From positions 744,001 through 808,000 of the forward strand of contig NZ_CP160631.1 in NCBI RefSeq assembly GCF_040783975.1: a stretch of 64,000 bases of DNA, given 5' to 3'. The notes below the pieces were generated by a model. It worked only from the letters and a program-made list of their open reading frames with translations. It had not been told where the DNA came from and made no database searches. A program made the translations under genes and the position numbers. Each line of letters begins with the position of its first letter. Within the stretch, counting starts at the first letter, position 1. The DNA is from Pantoea sp. Ep11b (GTDB lineage: Bacteria > Pseudomonadota > Gammaproteobacteria > Enterobacterales > Enterobacteriaceae). This document shows positions 36,934-46,010 of the stretch, one piece after another.

Positions 36934-38052
36934 ATGACCGCTCCCAACGTAACCGCGCGCATTCTGCGGTTGATTGTTGAAAATGCGCCGATCAGCCAGT
37001 CGGACCTGAAAGTTCGCAGCGGACTGAGCATGTCAACCGTGTCTCAGGCGACGAATCGCCTGCTGGCGCAGGAGATTGTGCAGGAGCTGGGGTTACGCCG
37101 CGTCTCGATGGGACGGCCAAAGACGCTGCTGGGGCTCAATGCCGATCGCGCCAGCGTGATTGGTATTCAGCTCAATGCCGAACGTAACCTGATCGTGATG
37201 ACCGACCTCAGCGGCAACCTGCTGGGCGAGCAGCAGATGCCAAAAGGAACGCTGACGCCACGTCAGCTTGGCGATGCACTGGCAAAGTTTCTGCGCGGTG
37301 TGGAGGAGAAGCGGGTTGGTGCAATCGGCCTCGCCCTGTCGGGCCTGGTCGACGCCGACAATGGCTACTGCATCCGTTCCAAGGTGCTCGGCTGGGACAA
37401 CGTGCCGATTGCGCGCCTGCTGGAAGCGCGTTTCTCTCTGCCGGTCTTTATCGAAAACGATGCCAACGCGATGGCGATGGCGGCGATGGTTTTTGGTCAG
37501 CTCGGCAACGCGCAGTCGGCGGTGATCGCCACCTACGGCAAAGGTATCGGGGCAGGGATCATTCTTAACCGTCAGCTCTATCGCGGGCGTCACGGCAAGG
37601 CGGGGGAGATTGGCAACGGGCTGGTGGCGGACGGTTCGCTGCGGCTGCTGGAGGATGTCGCCTCGTCGCGGGCTATTCTGCAACGCCTTGCGGAGCAGGA
37701 GCCGGATGAGGGCGTCACGCTACAGGCGCTGGACCAGCGGCCCACACCCGCAGTGCTGGCGGCGCTGGAAGAGGCCGGGCGCGAGCTGGGGATTTCGCTG
37801 GCGAACCTCTCTGTGGCCTACGATCCGGATGTGGTTTATCTGGCGATGGAGCCGCACATGGCGTCGCGCATCCTGCTCGATCACATCACCCAGAGTTTCC
37901 AGGCCTACCGGCTGAAACTGACGCCGCACATGACGCCGTTGCAGTTCCTGACAGAATCGAACCGGATGTGGGCGCTGGGCGCGGCAGGCTTTGCCGTTAA
38001 CCGGCTGCTGGATCTGCTGGCGGCGCAGGCCGATGAAGAACCCGTCACCTGA
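36934..38052 (+). CDS. ROK-family transcriptional regulator
   Basis: A 372-residue NagC/XylR-type repressor. The N-terminal winged helix covers about 1-70 (ILRLIVENAPISQSDLKVRS, then GLSMSTVSQATNRLL); the rest is the ROK sugar-kinase-like domain with VGAIGLALSGLVD and IENDANAMAMA. The zinc cluster CxCGxxGC(x)E normally following the GEIG motif is absent: the sequence reads GKAGEIGNGLVADGSLRLLED. It may therefore sense its sugar without that cluster. It probably cotranscribes with the kinase and controls the divergent transport genes. Confidence 0.85.
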   Translation: MTAPNVTARILRLIVENAPISQSDLKVRSGLSMSTVSQATNRLLAQEIVQELGLRRVSMGRPKTLLGLNADRASVIGIQLNAERNLIVMTDLSGNLLGEQQMPKGTLTPRQLGDALAKFLRGVEEKRVGAIGLALSGLVDADNGYCIRSKVLGWDNVPIARLLEARFSLPVFIENDANAMAMAAMVFGQLGNAQSAVIATYGKGIGAGIILNRQLYRGRHGKAGEIGNGLVADGSLRLLEDVASSRAILQRLAEQEPDEGVTLQALDQRPTPAVLAALEEAGRELGISLANLSVAYDPDVVYLAMEPHMASRILLDHITQSFQAYRLKLTPHMTPLQFLTESNRMWALGAAGFAVNRLLDLLAAQADEEPVT

Positions 38053-38066
38053 ATCCCCCTCCCAAT

Positions 38067-38094
38067 AAAAACGGGCGCCGCGGCGCCCGTTTTT
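38067..38094. terminator. Bidirectional terminator between ROK and ABC ATPase genes
   Basis: The 28-bp perfect palindrome has arms AAAAACGGGCGCC / GGCGCCCGTTTTT, giving A and T tracts on both strands, placed exactly between convergent genes. Confidence 0.93.
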
Positions 38095-38109
38095 GTTTCC
38101 GCGTTGTCC

Positions 38110-39201
38110 TTAACGCAGGCGCATTCCCTGCTCATCAAACAGCAGGCAGTGCGCGGCGGAAAAGCCCAGTTCAACCTGAGTGCCCAGATCGCGCGCTGTC
38201 GCCTCGCGCTCCTCCACCACCAGCATCTGCTCACGTCCGATATCCAGATAGAGATAGTTGGTGTGGCCCAGCATCTCGCCATAGGCCAGCTCACCGCAGA
38301 AGTGCACGGCATCCGGCGTGCGGGCGGCAGGCTGGAAGTGCTCGGGACGAATGCCCAGCGTCACGGTCTGCCCTTCGTGGCAAGCGGCGGCGATGTTCAG
38401 GGTCAGCGCCTCAATTTTCAGCGCCGGCACCCGCAGCTGCACCTTACCCGCGCCCGTGGCGCTGATCTCTGCCCGCAGGAAGTTCATCTTAGGCGAGCCG
38501 ATAAAACCGGCGACAAACAGGTTATCCGGGTCGTGATAGAGCGCCAGCGGCGCGCCAACCTGCTCGATGCGGCCCTGGCGCAGCACCACGATGCGGTCAG
38601 CCAGCGTCATCGCCTCCAGCTGATCGTGCGTCACATAGATCATGGTGTTGCCGAGCGAGGCGTGCAGGCGGGCGATCTCAATCCGCATCTGCAAACGCAG
38701 TTCGGCATCCAGGTTAGAGAGCGGTTCATCGAACAGGAAAATCCGGGGGTGACGGATGATCGCCCGGCCAATCGCCACACGCTGCCGCTGTCCGCCTGAC
38801 AGCGCGCGCGGCAGACGATCAAGCAGTTCGGTGAGGTGCAGGCGGGCGGCGGTCTGCTCAATCGCGCGGTTGATCTCCGCTTTCGGCTTCTTCATCACCT
38901 CCAGCGGATAGGCCAGGTTGCCGCGCACCGTCATGTTGGGGTAGAGCGCATAGGACTGGAACACCATGGCGATGCCACGTTCGGTGGCGGGCTGCTGCGT
39001 CATATCCTGTTCATCAATCAGCAACTGCCCGCTGCTGATCTCCTCCAGCCCGGCGATCATCCGCAGCAGCGTGGATTTGCCACAGCCGGATGGCCCGACA
39101 AACACCACAAATTCGCCGCTGTTAATCGTCAGATCGATGCCATGAATGACATTCACATGTTCATAGGACTTCTTCACATTCTGCAGGCGCAGGCTGGTCA
39201 T
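38110..39201 (-). CDS. MalK/UgpC-type ABC transporter ATPase
   Basis: Energises sugar import by the permeases at 41.7-43.4 kb. Its 363 residues include Walker [19 protein letters not shown] at 35-52, the signature [14 protein letters not shown] near 134-147, Walker [15 protein letters not shown] near 153-166, and the C-terminal TOBE-type regulatory domain typical of the CUT1 family. It is transcribed after the GNAT gene on the minus strand, away from the permeases, but has no other transporter partner here. Confidence 0.9.
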   Translation of the reverse strand: MTSLRLQNVKKSYEHVNVIHGIDLTINSGEFVVFVGPSGCGKSTLLRMIAGLEEISSGQLLIDEQDMTQQPATERGIAMVFQSYALYPNMTVRGNLAYPLEVMKKPKAEINRAIEQTAARLHLTELLDRLPRALSGGQRQRVAIGRAIIRHPRIFLFDEPLSNLDAELRLQMRIEIARLHASLGNTMIYVTHDQLEAMTLADRIVVLRQGRIEQVGAPLALYHDPDNLFVAGFIGSPKMNFLRAEISATGAGKVQLRVPALKIEALTLNIAAACHEGQTVTLGIRPEHFQPAARTPDAVHFCGELAYGEMLGHTNYLYLDIGREQMLVVEEREATARDLGTQVELGFSAAHCLLFDEQGMRLR

Positions 39202-39213
39202 CGGCTACCTCAC

Positions 39214-39813
39214 TCAGAGTAACTGGCCCATGTAGATGGCATTGCTGCGCAGGATCGGGGTGAACCCCATGCGCTGATAAAAGGCACAGACCTGCTCATT
39301 CTGCAGGCTGACCCCCAGATGAACGCCGGTCACACCGGCGGCACGCAGCGCCGCCAGTTCATGCTCAATCATCCGTCGCCCCCATCCCCCTTTCTGAGCC
39401 GCGGGCAGCAGGTTGATATGCAGATGAGCCGGCCACTGCGTCACCAGATTGTCTGCGGCCTGGTCGGGATGGCGGATGGCGTCAAGAATTTTGCCGTCGA
39501 GCGGGGCGCTGGCGTGGCGGTCGCGATATTTCGCCTGCAGCGCCGGCCACCATTCGGCCGCCAGCCGGGCTTCAAACGCGCGGGTATCGGGCACCGCGAC
39601 CACATAACCCTGCACCTCACCCTCCCGCTCCAGCACAAAGGCAAAGTCCGGCGCAAATCGTGCGTAGGGCACGGCAAAACGCTGGCCGGGGTAGTCGGGA
39701 TCGGAGTAGAGCGCACGGGCATCGCCGCCCGCATCGGCTGTTTCCAGGCAGATGCGGTAGAGCGCCGGAAAGTCCGCCGGTGTGGCCGGACGGATGACAC
39801 CTTGATTCGCCAT
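39214..39813 (-). CDS. GNAT-family protein resembling the O-GlcNAcase acetyltransferase-like domain
   Basis: A 199-residue GNAT protein. It begins GVIRPATPADFPALYRICLE, then carries ALYSDPDYPGQRFAVPYARF, FVLEREGEVQGYVVAVPDT and EWWPALQAKY, features I associate with bacterial homologues of the C-terminal acetyltransferase-like domain of eukaryotic O-GlcNAcase. The acetyl-CoA loop reads KGGWGRRMIEHEL, close to the usual Q/RxxGxG/A pattern, so cofactor binding is plausible. It precedes the ABC ATPase by 12 bp in the same unit. Amino-sugar acetylation would fit the context but is unproven. Confidence 0.75.
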   Translation of the reverse strand: MANQGVIRPATPADFPALYRICLETADAGGDARALYSDPDYPGQRFAVPYARFAPDFAFVLEREGEVQGYVVAVPDTRAFEARLAAEWWPALQAKYRDRHASAPLDGKILDAIRHPDQAADNLVTQWPAHLHINLLPAAQKGGWGRRMIEHELAALRAAGVTGVHLGVSLQNEQVCAFYQRMGFTPILRSNAIYMGQLL

Positions 39814-40363
39814 GGTGAATTCTCGTGAGTGAGTGAACCGGTCAGAGCGTGAACCGCTTCGCAGGTGAAAGTTACGTTAATAAAAGCGGACTTAGTTTTC
39901 AAGATAGAATAATTACCTTATCGCACTAACCCGGCCGGTTCGGCAATATTTACCGGCATCAGGATGCACAACTGTGATCGCCAGCACGCCCGTAACAGGG
40001 CGTCTGGCAGCCGTTTCACAGCCAGCGAAAAGAGAAAAGTGTGAGCGTGATAGGATTTTCATATGTTTTATCAGGATGTTATTTTGCGATTATCGCGCAG
40101 GCATCTTCTGTGGGATAAGCGGCAGGTGGCGGAATACCGCACCGGCTGATGCGCGCAGACGCAGCGCGGCGTGCTGAATTTTCTGCTCTTTTGTTGTTTA
40201 TTTGCGCGTGCTCACAGCGTTGCAATTCCCCGCGCGGGCTGTTTGACTTTATTTTTTTATTAAAGTAAGTATGAGTGAGTGCGTTTGTGTGCGGCTGCAG
40301 CCTGCAGGATGTCAGGCGGTGAGATGAAGGGATGCCGATCCTGGTCTGAAGAAGGTGAGCATA
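39814..40363. other. Divergent regulatory region of the sugar ABC locus
   Basis: This 550-bp spacer separates the GNAT-ATPase unit from the solute-binding protein. The central part is AT-rich (for example 40245-40270) and is the likely promoter zone; a CCGGCCGG palindrome lies near 39930. I see no credible gene, RNA or definite ROK operator. Confidence 0.45.
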
Positions 40364-41695
40364 ATGTCTGTTTCCTCCGTTCGTTCGTTCCGAATTCGCA
40401 ATGTGGGTCGGCTGCTGGCAGCGAGCCTGCTGGCGGGCAGCGTCTCGCATGTCGCCCACGCCGCCGTAACCCTGAATGAGTGGGATATCTATAACTATCC
40501 GCAGCAGACGGCCGCAGTGGATGAAGGGATTAAGGAATTTTCGCAGCAGAATCCTGGCATCGTGATTAATCGCTCGGTTCACTCTTTCGAAGATACCCGT
40601 ATTCCGCTCAAACTGGCGCTGACCGCCGGTGATGGCCCGCAGATCGCTCAGGTTAACCAGGGCGGTGGCGATATGGGCTCGCTGGTGAAAGATAAGCTGC
40701 TGCTGCCGCTGGACAGTTACGCCACCAGCAACGGCTGGACCCACCGTTTCCCGGACTCGATTCTGAAGCGTAACCGCTGGTCAGACAGCGGCGAGTTTGG
40801 CAGCGGTAAGCTTTACGGCATCGCCAGCCTGGGCGAAATGGTGGGGCTCTATTACAACAAAGCATTGCTGGACAAGGCGGGTATCGCGGTGCCGAAAACG
40901 CTGGCCGAGCTGGAGAGCGCCATGGCGAAGCTGAAACAGCAGGGCACCGCCCCGATGATGCTGGGCCTGCTCGATGGCAATATGGGCCAGCAGCTGCTCA
41001 GTACGCTGTGGCAGGCGCAGATTGAGAGCCGCGACCGCAAGACGCTGGACAACCTGATTTACGATGTGGGTGGCACCTTCAAAGAGAGCAAACTGGTGAA
41101 TGCCGCCACCATGATGAAGAGCTGGACCGACAAAGGCTACTTCTTCCCGGGCTTCCAGGGCATCGGCCACGACGATGCGGCAACCCTGTTCCAGAACGGC
41201 CAGGCGGCCTTCCTGGTCAGCGGCACCTGGTATCTTGGCCAGTTTAAAGACAACAAAGATATTCACTTCGCCGCGATGCCTGCCGGTGAGGGTGTGAAAC
41301 AACCGCTGATGGTGGGCGGAACCGATCTGGCGTTCTCTATTACCAGCACCGCCAAAAGCAGGGATCAGCAGGATGGCGCGGCGAAGTTCATCAACTATAT
41401 GGTTTCCGATGCGATGGCGGATCGCTGGCTGAAGGTCGGTTTCCTGCCCGCCAGCACCAACAAAGCGGCCAGAATGCCTGCGGATAATCCGCTGCTGGCG
41501 GAGGCGTATCAGGTCTGGCTGACGCTGAACGACTACGACGGTTTAGGCCACTATGTAGACTGGGCGACACCGACCATGAACGCCGAACTGAACCAGAATG
41601 TCCAGCTGCTGCTGGCAGGCCGTCTGACCGCCGATCAGATGGTCGTCAACTTTGATAACAACTATCAGCGTTACCTGAAAACCCTGAAGCATTAA
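40364..41695 (+). CDS. Extracellular sugar-binding protein of ABC transporter
   Basis: Periplasmic receptor of the CUT1 type, 443 residues. ATG at 40364 has GAAGG 8 nt upstream. A long signal peptide (about 1-34, ending [10 protein letters not shown]) is followed by a two-lobed binding fold: ITLNEW-like start, then [39 protein letters not shown] and [20 protein letters not shown], which match family 1 solute-binding proteins. It heads an operon with two permeases and a GH28 enzyme. Ligand unknown; context suggests an oligosaccharide. Confidence 0.88.
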   Translation: MSVSSVRSFRIRNVGRLLAASLLAGSVSHVAHAAVTLNEWDIYNYPQQTAAVDEGIKEFSQQNPGIVINRSVHSFEDTRIPLKLALTAGDGPQIAQVNQGGGDMGSLVKDKLLLPLDSYATSNGWTHRFPDSILKRNRWSDSGEFGSGKLYGIASLGEMVGLYYNKALLDKAGIAVPKTLAELESAMAKLKQQGTAPMMLGLLDGNMGQQLLSTLWQAQIESRDRKTLDNLIYDVGGTFKESKLVNAATMMKSWTDKGYFFPGFQGIGHDDAATLFQNGQAAFLVSGTWYLGQFKDNKDIHFAAMPAGEGVKQPLMVGGTDLAFSITSTAKSRDQQDGAAKFINYMVSDAMADRWLKVGFLPASTNKAARMPADNPLLAEAYQVWLTLNDYDGLGHYVDWATPTMNAELNQNVQLLLAGRLTADQMVVNFDNNYQRYLKTLKH

Positions 41696-41700
41696 GCCGG

Positions 41701-41723
41701 AGGCCCGGCAGACCGCCGGGCCT
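41701..41723 (+). repeat. Intercistronic hairpin after the binding-protein gene
   Basis: The perfect 9-bp stem AGGCCCGGC / GCCGGGCCT with a 5-nt loop lies between the binding-protein and first permease genes, with no T-tract. Such hairpins protect the upstream message and raise binding-protein yield over permease, as known for malE-malF. Confidence 0.6.
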
Positions 41724-41752
41724 GAGCATCGTTCCGAACCACGGGTAAGGTT

Positions 41753-42625
41753 ATGTTGAATTTAAGCGGCTGGCGTAATTTTCTCTATGTTCTGCCTGCG
41801 GTGCTGGTGTATGCGGTGTTTCTGCTGTTCCCGCTGCTGGCCTCGCTGGGCATCAGTTTTACTGAATGGGATGGCACCTCGCTGCCGGTGTTCAGCGGCC
41901 TCAGCAACTATCTGCGGATGTTCAGCGATCCGGTGTTCTGGATCGCGCTGGGTAACAACGCCCTCCTGATGCTGTTCTACACCCTGCTGCCGATTGGCGT
42001 CGGCCTGCTGCTCTGCAGCTTTCTGTATGAGACGCGCAACAACAGCGAACGCAGCGTGCTGCGCATTCTCTTTTTCCTGCCCTATATCATGCCGATGGCG
42101 GTGCTGGGCGTGGTGTGGCGCTGGCTTTATAACCCCGCGTTCGGGCCGATCGATCAGATCCTCCGCGCAATAGGATTGCCGCAGCTGGCGCTCTCCTGGC
42201 TGGGCGATTTTACCTGGGCGCTGCCTGCGGTGGGGCTGGTCGCGACCTGGTACTTCTTCGGCTTCTGTCTGGTGCTGTTTATGGCGGGCCTGCAGCGCAT
42301 GGATCCCTCGCTGCTGGAAGCCGCCGACCTGGATGGCTCATCGCGTCGCCAGAAGTTTATGCGGATTACGCTGCCCGGCCTGCGGCCTGAACTGCGGATT
42401 GCGCTGCTGCTGACGGTGATCGCCAGCCTGAAAGCCTTCGACCTGGTCTATGTGATGACGCAGGGTGGGCCGGGCACCTCGACCATGGTGACCAATATCT
42501 TTATGTATAAGCAGGGTTTTGACCTGCACTACTTTGGCTACGCCTCGTCGGTGGCGGTGTTCAGCATGGTCATTGTTTTAGGCATTAACTATCTGATCCA
42601 TCTGGCCTTAAAGGAGCGTTACTGA
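41753..42625 (+). CDS. Sugar ABC permease, MalF type
   Basis: First inner-membrane permease of the CUT1 importer, 290 residues, six predicted helices. The ATPase-docking EAA loop reads EAADLDGSSRRQKFMRITLP (about 189-208). The start region NFLYVLPAVLVYAVFLLFPL is a typical first helix. It overlaps the next permease by one base (TGATG). Follows the binding protein after a stabilising hairpin. Confidence 0.92.
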   Translation: MLNLSGWRNFLYVLPAVLVYAVFLLFPLLASLGISFTEWDGTSLPVFSGLSNYLRMFSDPVFWIALGNNALLMLFYTLLPIGVGLLLCSFLYETRNNSERSVLRILFFLPYIMPMAVLGVVWRWLYNPAFGPIDQILRAIGLPQLALSWLGDFTWALPAVGLVATWYFFGFCLVLFMAGLQRMDPSLLEAADLDGSSRRQKFMRITLPGLRPELRIALLLTVIASLKAFDLVYVMTQGGPGTSTMVTNIFMYKQGFDLHYFGYASSVAVFSMVIVLGINYLIHLALKERY

Positions 42626-43440
42626 TGCGAAGCACGCCGATCATTTCACGCGCGCTGATCTGGATTGTGGCGCTGATGACGATTCTGCCGTTTCTGATGG
42701 CGCTGATGACCTCGTTTAAAACCCAGATGGAGCTGTTTCAGGGGGTCTTCACGCTGCCCGCCTCGCTGAATTTTAAAAACTATCTGACCGCGTGGCAGCA
42801 GGGACATTTTAACGTCTACTTCCTCAACTCGGTGCTGGTGGTGATCCCGGTGGTGCTGTTCAGCGTGCTGCTGGGGATCCTGGCCGGATTCGGTTTTGCC
42901 TGGCTGAAGATCCCGGGGAAAAAAGTGATTGCTGCGATGCTGGCGCTGGGGATGGTGCTGCCGAGTGAAGCCTTTATCATTCCGCTCTATCACGAACTGC
43001 GCTGGATGGGGCTGACCAACACCTATCTGGCGCTGATCCTGCCGCAGATTGCGCTGTCGCTGCCCTTTACCACGCTGATGATCGCCAGTGCGTTTCAGCA
43101 GGTGCCCAAAGAGTTGGTGGAAGCGGCGGTCATGGATGGGGCATCGCGGGTCAAAATCCTGTGGGGCATTCTGGTGCCTGCCATCTGGCCGACCCTGTCG
43201 ACCCTGGGACTGCTGCTGTTTATCTGGACCTGGAACGAGTTCCTGATCCCGCTGATTCTGGTCAATAAAGATGAGCTGCGCACGCTGCCGATTGGCATGA
43301 TGTTTTTCCAGAACAAAAACACCATCGACATTCCGGTGCTGATGGCGGGCGCGATGATTGTGATTATGCCGCTGATCGCGGTGTTCCTGATTTTCCAGCG
43401 CAAATTTATCAGCGGCGTCACCGAAGGTGCCGTGAAGTAA
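42625..43440 (+). CDS. Sugar ABC permease, MalG type
   Basis: Second permease, 271 residues and six predicted helices. The EAA loop reads EAAVMDGASRVKILWGILVP (about 168-187). Translationally coupled to the preceding permease by a one-base overlap and about 100 bp before the GH28 gene. The ATPase serving both permeases is most likely the one at 38.1-39.2 kb. Confidence 0.92.
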   Translation: MRSTPIISRALIWIVALMTILPFLMALMTSFKTQMELFQGVFTLPASLNFKNYLTAWQQGHFNVYFLNSVLVVIPVVLFSVLLGILAGFGFAWLKIPGKKVIAAMLALGMVLPSEAFIIPLYHELRWMGLTNTYLALILPQIALSLPFTTLMIASAFQQVPKELVEAAVMDGASRVKILWGILVPAIWPTLSTLGLLLFIWTWNEFLIPLILVNKDELRTLPIGMMFFQNKNTIDIPVLMAGAMIVIMPLIAVFLIFQRKFISGVTEGAVK

Positions 43441-43539
43441 TCTGTGACAGCCCGCACAAAACGGCGCACTGGCGGCCAGACAAAGGTTTGCTGCGCCGCT
43501 GTGTGCTGCAATTTCTCCTCCTCAACCTGCGGGAGACGC

Positions 43540-44874
43540 ATGATGCACCTTTCCCTTGCTGATTTTCATCCGGCCGCCGATGGCGAAACTGCCGACACCG
43601 ACGTGCTGCAGCGCGCCCTGGATCAGATTGCTGCTGCGGGTGGCGGGCGTCTGGCCGTGCCAGCCGGTCGCTATCGCACCGGTTGCCTGACGCTGCCCTC
43701 TGATTTTGAGCTGCACCTGGAAGCCGGAGCAGAGCTGATCGCCAGTCACCGGCTGTCGGACTATCAGGCCGTGCAGACGCTAAGCTATGCGGAGAAGTCC
43801 CACAACGTGCTGCTCTATGCGCTGGGCCAGCGCAATATCACCATCAGCGGCACCGGACGCATTGATGGTGATGGTGAAGCCTGGTTCGCCGCTGAGCGTG
43901 ATGAGCAGGGCTATCGCCTGCCGCGCGTCGACCGGCCACGAATGATCGTGTTTGAGGATTGCGAACAGGTGACGCTGACGGCTTTTACCATCGTGCAGGC
44001 GCCGATGTGGACGGTGCATCTGGTGAGCTGCCGCCATGTGCATATCGACCATCTCACGATCGACAACAGCATGACCATGCCCAACACCGATGCGCTGGAT
44101 ATCGATAGCTGCGAGGCAGTGTTTGTGAGTAACAGCTACTTTAGCGCCGCCGATGACGCGATCTGCATTAAAACCACCTGTAAACCCGCAGCCCTGCGGC
44201 GTCCGGCCCGGCAGATTATGATCACCAACTGCCTGCTGCGCAGCTACAGCTGTGCATTTAAAATCGGCACGGAGACCTGGGACGATGTCGAAGATGTCAC
44301 CGTGACCGGCTGTACGCTGTTTGATTCCAACCGTGGCATCGGCATTCTGTCGCGCGACGGCGGGGCGATGCGACGTCTGCTGTTCAGCAATCTGACCTTT
44401 GCCTGTCACCATGCGCCGCCCTGTCACTGGGGCAAAGCCGACCCACTGCATATCTCCGTTCGCAGCCGTGATCCCGCCATCCCGCCCGGCATCGTCGAAC
44501 TGGTGCAGTTCAGTAATCTGACAGGCGTCGCGGAAGGTGCAATTAACCTGCATGCGGCACAACCGGGCTGGATACGCGATGTGGTGATTAGCCAGCTTCA
44601 GATGCGGCAGACGGTGTCGCCGATGACTCAGGGGCAGTATGACATTCGCCCGCCCTGTAACCCGGATGCCCCGACCGGCATGGGTCTGGACAACGCCTAT
44701 AAACTGGATCCGACAACCGGCGAAGCCTTTGGCGTGGAACCCTATCCCGGCGGGTTGCCTGGCCTGTTCGCGCGTGGCGTGGAGAATCTGCAACTGCACC
44801 ACCTGACGATCAACAGGCCAGCGCCGTTACCGGCAGGCTGGCATCCCGATCCGGTGGTGCAGCTACCGGCGTGA
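43540..44874 (+). CDS. Glycoside hydrolase family 28-like enzyme, cytoplasmic
   Basis: A right-handed beta-helix protein of 444 residues from ATG at 43540 with GGGAG 5 nt upstream; no signal peptide. GH28 landmarks NTDALDIDSC (about 185-194) and AADDAICIKT (about 205-214) keep three aspartates equivalent to the polygalacturonase NTD and DD pairs. The usual GHG motif is replaced by CAFKIGTETW and RIK by RGIGILSRDGG, a pattern I associate with a broad bacterial GH28 subgroup rather than pectin-cleaving enzymes. Cotranscribed with the ABC importer, it probably cuts the imported oligosaccharide inside the cell. Bond specificity unknown. Confidence 0.8.
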   Translation: MMHLSLADFHPAADGETADTDVLQRALDQIAAAGGGRLAVPAGRYRTGCLTLPSDFELHLEAGAELIASHRLSDYQAVQTLSYAEKSHNVLLYALGQRNITISGTGRIDGDGEAWFAAERDEQGYRLPRVDRPRMIVFEDCEQVTLTAFTIVQAPMWTVHLVSCRHVHIDHLTIDNSMTMPNTDALDIDSCEAVFVSNSYFSAADDAICIKTTCKPAALRRPARQIMITNCLLRSYSCAFKIGTETWDDVEDVTVTGCTLFDSNRGIGILSRDGGAMRRLLFSNLTFACHHAPPCHWGKADPLHISVRSRDPAIPPGIVELVQFSNLTGVAEGAINLHAAQPGWIRDVVISQLQMRQTVSPMTQGQYDIRPPCNPDAPTGMGLDNAYKLDPTTGEAFGVEPYPGGLPGLFARGVENLQLHHLTINRPAPLPAGWHPDPVVQLPA

Positions 44875-44875
44875 A

Positions 44876-45946
44876 TTACAGCGCGGCGGCGATGGCGGCC
44901 CCCAGCTCTTCCGTGGTGGCGCTGCCGCCGAGGTCGCGTGTGAGATGCTGACCCGCCGCCAGCGTGCGTTCGATCGCATTCAGCACGGCATCGCCCGCCG
45001 CTTTGTAGCCGAGGTGCTCCAGCATCATCGCGCCACACCAGATCTGCCCGACAGGATTGGCGATGCCTTTACCGGCGATATCGGGCGCCGAGCCGTGCAC
45101 CGGTTCAAACAGGCTGGGAAACAGACCTTCCGGGTTGATGTTAGCGGAAGGCGCAATGCCGATGGTGCCGGTGCAGGCCGGGCCGAGATCGGAAAGGATA
45201 TCGCCAAACAGGTTGCTGGCGACCACCACATCGAACCAGTCCGGGTGCAGTACGAAGTTGGCGGTGAGAATATCGATGTGATACTTATCGACGCGAACCG
45301 CCGGGAACTGGCTGGCCATCGCCTCAACGCGGCTGTCCCACCAGGGCATGGTGATGGCGATGCCGTTGGATTTGGTGGCGGAAGTGAGATGTTTTTTCGG
45401 CCGGCTCTGCGCCAGCTGATAAGCAAACTTCAGGATGCGATCGACGCCGGTGCGCGTCATCACCGTCTCCTGAATGACCACTTCGCGATCGGTGCCAGGA
45501 AACATCGTGCCGCCGACGCTGGAGTATTCCCCCTCGGTGTTTTCGCGCACTACATAAAAGTCGATATCGCCAGGCTGGCGATTCGCCAGTGGCGCTTTCA
45601 CGCCGGGCATCAGCCGGACCGGGCGCAGATTGACATACTGATCGAATTCACGCCGGAACTGCAGCAGCGAACCCCACAGTGATACATGGTCGGGCACCAC
45701 CTCAGGCCAGCCGACCGCGCCAAAATAGATCGCATCAAAGGCTTTCAGCTGCGTAAACCAGTCGTCAGGCAGCATTTTGCCGTGCTGCTGCCAGTAGTCG
45801 GCGCTGGCATAATCGAACCACTCCCAGCGCAGCGGAATGTTGAATTTCTCTGCGGCAGCATTCATCACGCGGACGCCTTCCGGCATCACCTCTTTGCCAA
45901 TGCCGTCGCCAGGGATGACGGCAATACGGTGGATTTTATCAGTCAC
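44876..45946 (-). CDS. dmlA: D-malate/tartrate dehydrogenase (decarboxylating)
   Basis: NAD-dependent enzyme of the isocitrate/isopropylmalate dehydrogenase family converting D-malate to pyruvate and CO2, with possible tartrate or isopropylmalate activity. GTG at 45946 with GGAAAGG upstream gives 356 residues (E. coli DmlA 361), starting VTDKIHRIAVIPGDGIGKEV. VVRENTEGEYSSVGG and the metal-binding NLFGDILSDLG are in place. It is divergent from a LysR gene as in E. coli dmlA-dmlR. It ends 1 bp from the convergent GH28 gene without room for a separate terminator. Confidence 0.9.
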   Translation of the reverse strand: MTDKIHRIAVIPGDGIGKEVMPEGVRVMNAAAEKFNIPLRWEWFDYASADYWQQHGKMLPDDWFTQLKAFDAIYFGAVGWPEVVPDHVSLWGSLLQFRREFDQYVNLRPVRLMPGVKAPLANRQPGDIDFYVVRENTEGEYSSVGGTMFPGTDREVVIQETVMTRTGVDRILKFAYQLAQSRPKKHLTSATKSNGIAITMPWWDSRVEAMASQFPAVRVDKYHIDILTANFVLHPDWFDVVVASNLFGDILSDLGPACTGTIGIAPSANINPEGLFPSLFEPVHGSAPDIAGKGIANPVGQIWCGAMMLEHLGYKAAGDAVLNAIERTLAAGQHLTRDLGGSATTEELGAAIAAAL

Positions 45947-46010
45947 AGGGCACCTTTCCGGTTGATGTTCGAATTGTGTACGCAGTATAACTGTCGGTTC
46001 CGGGAAGATA

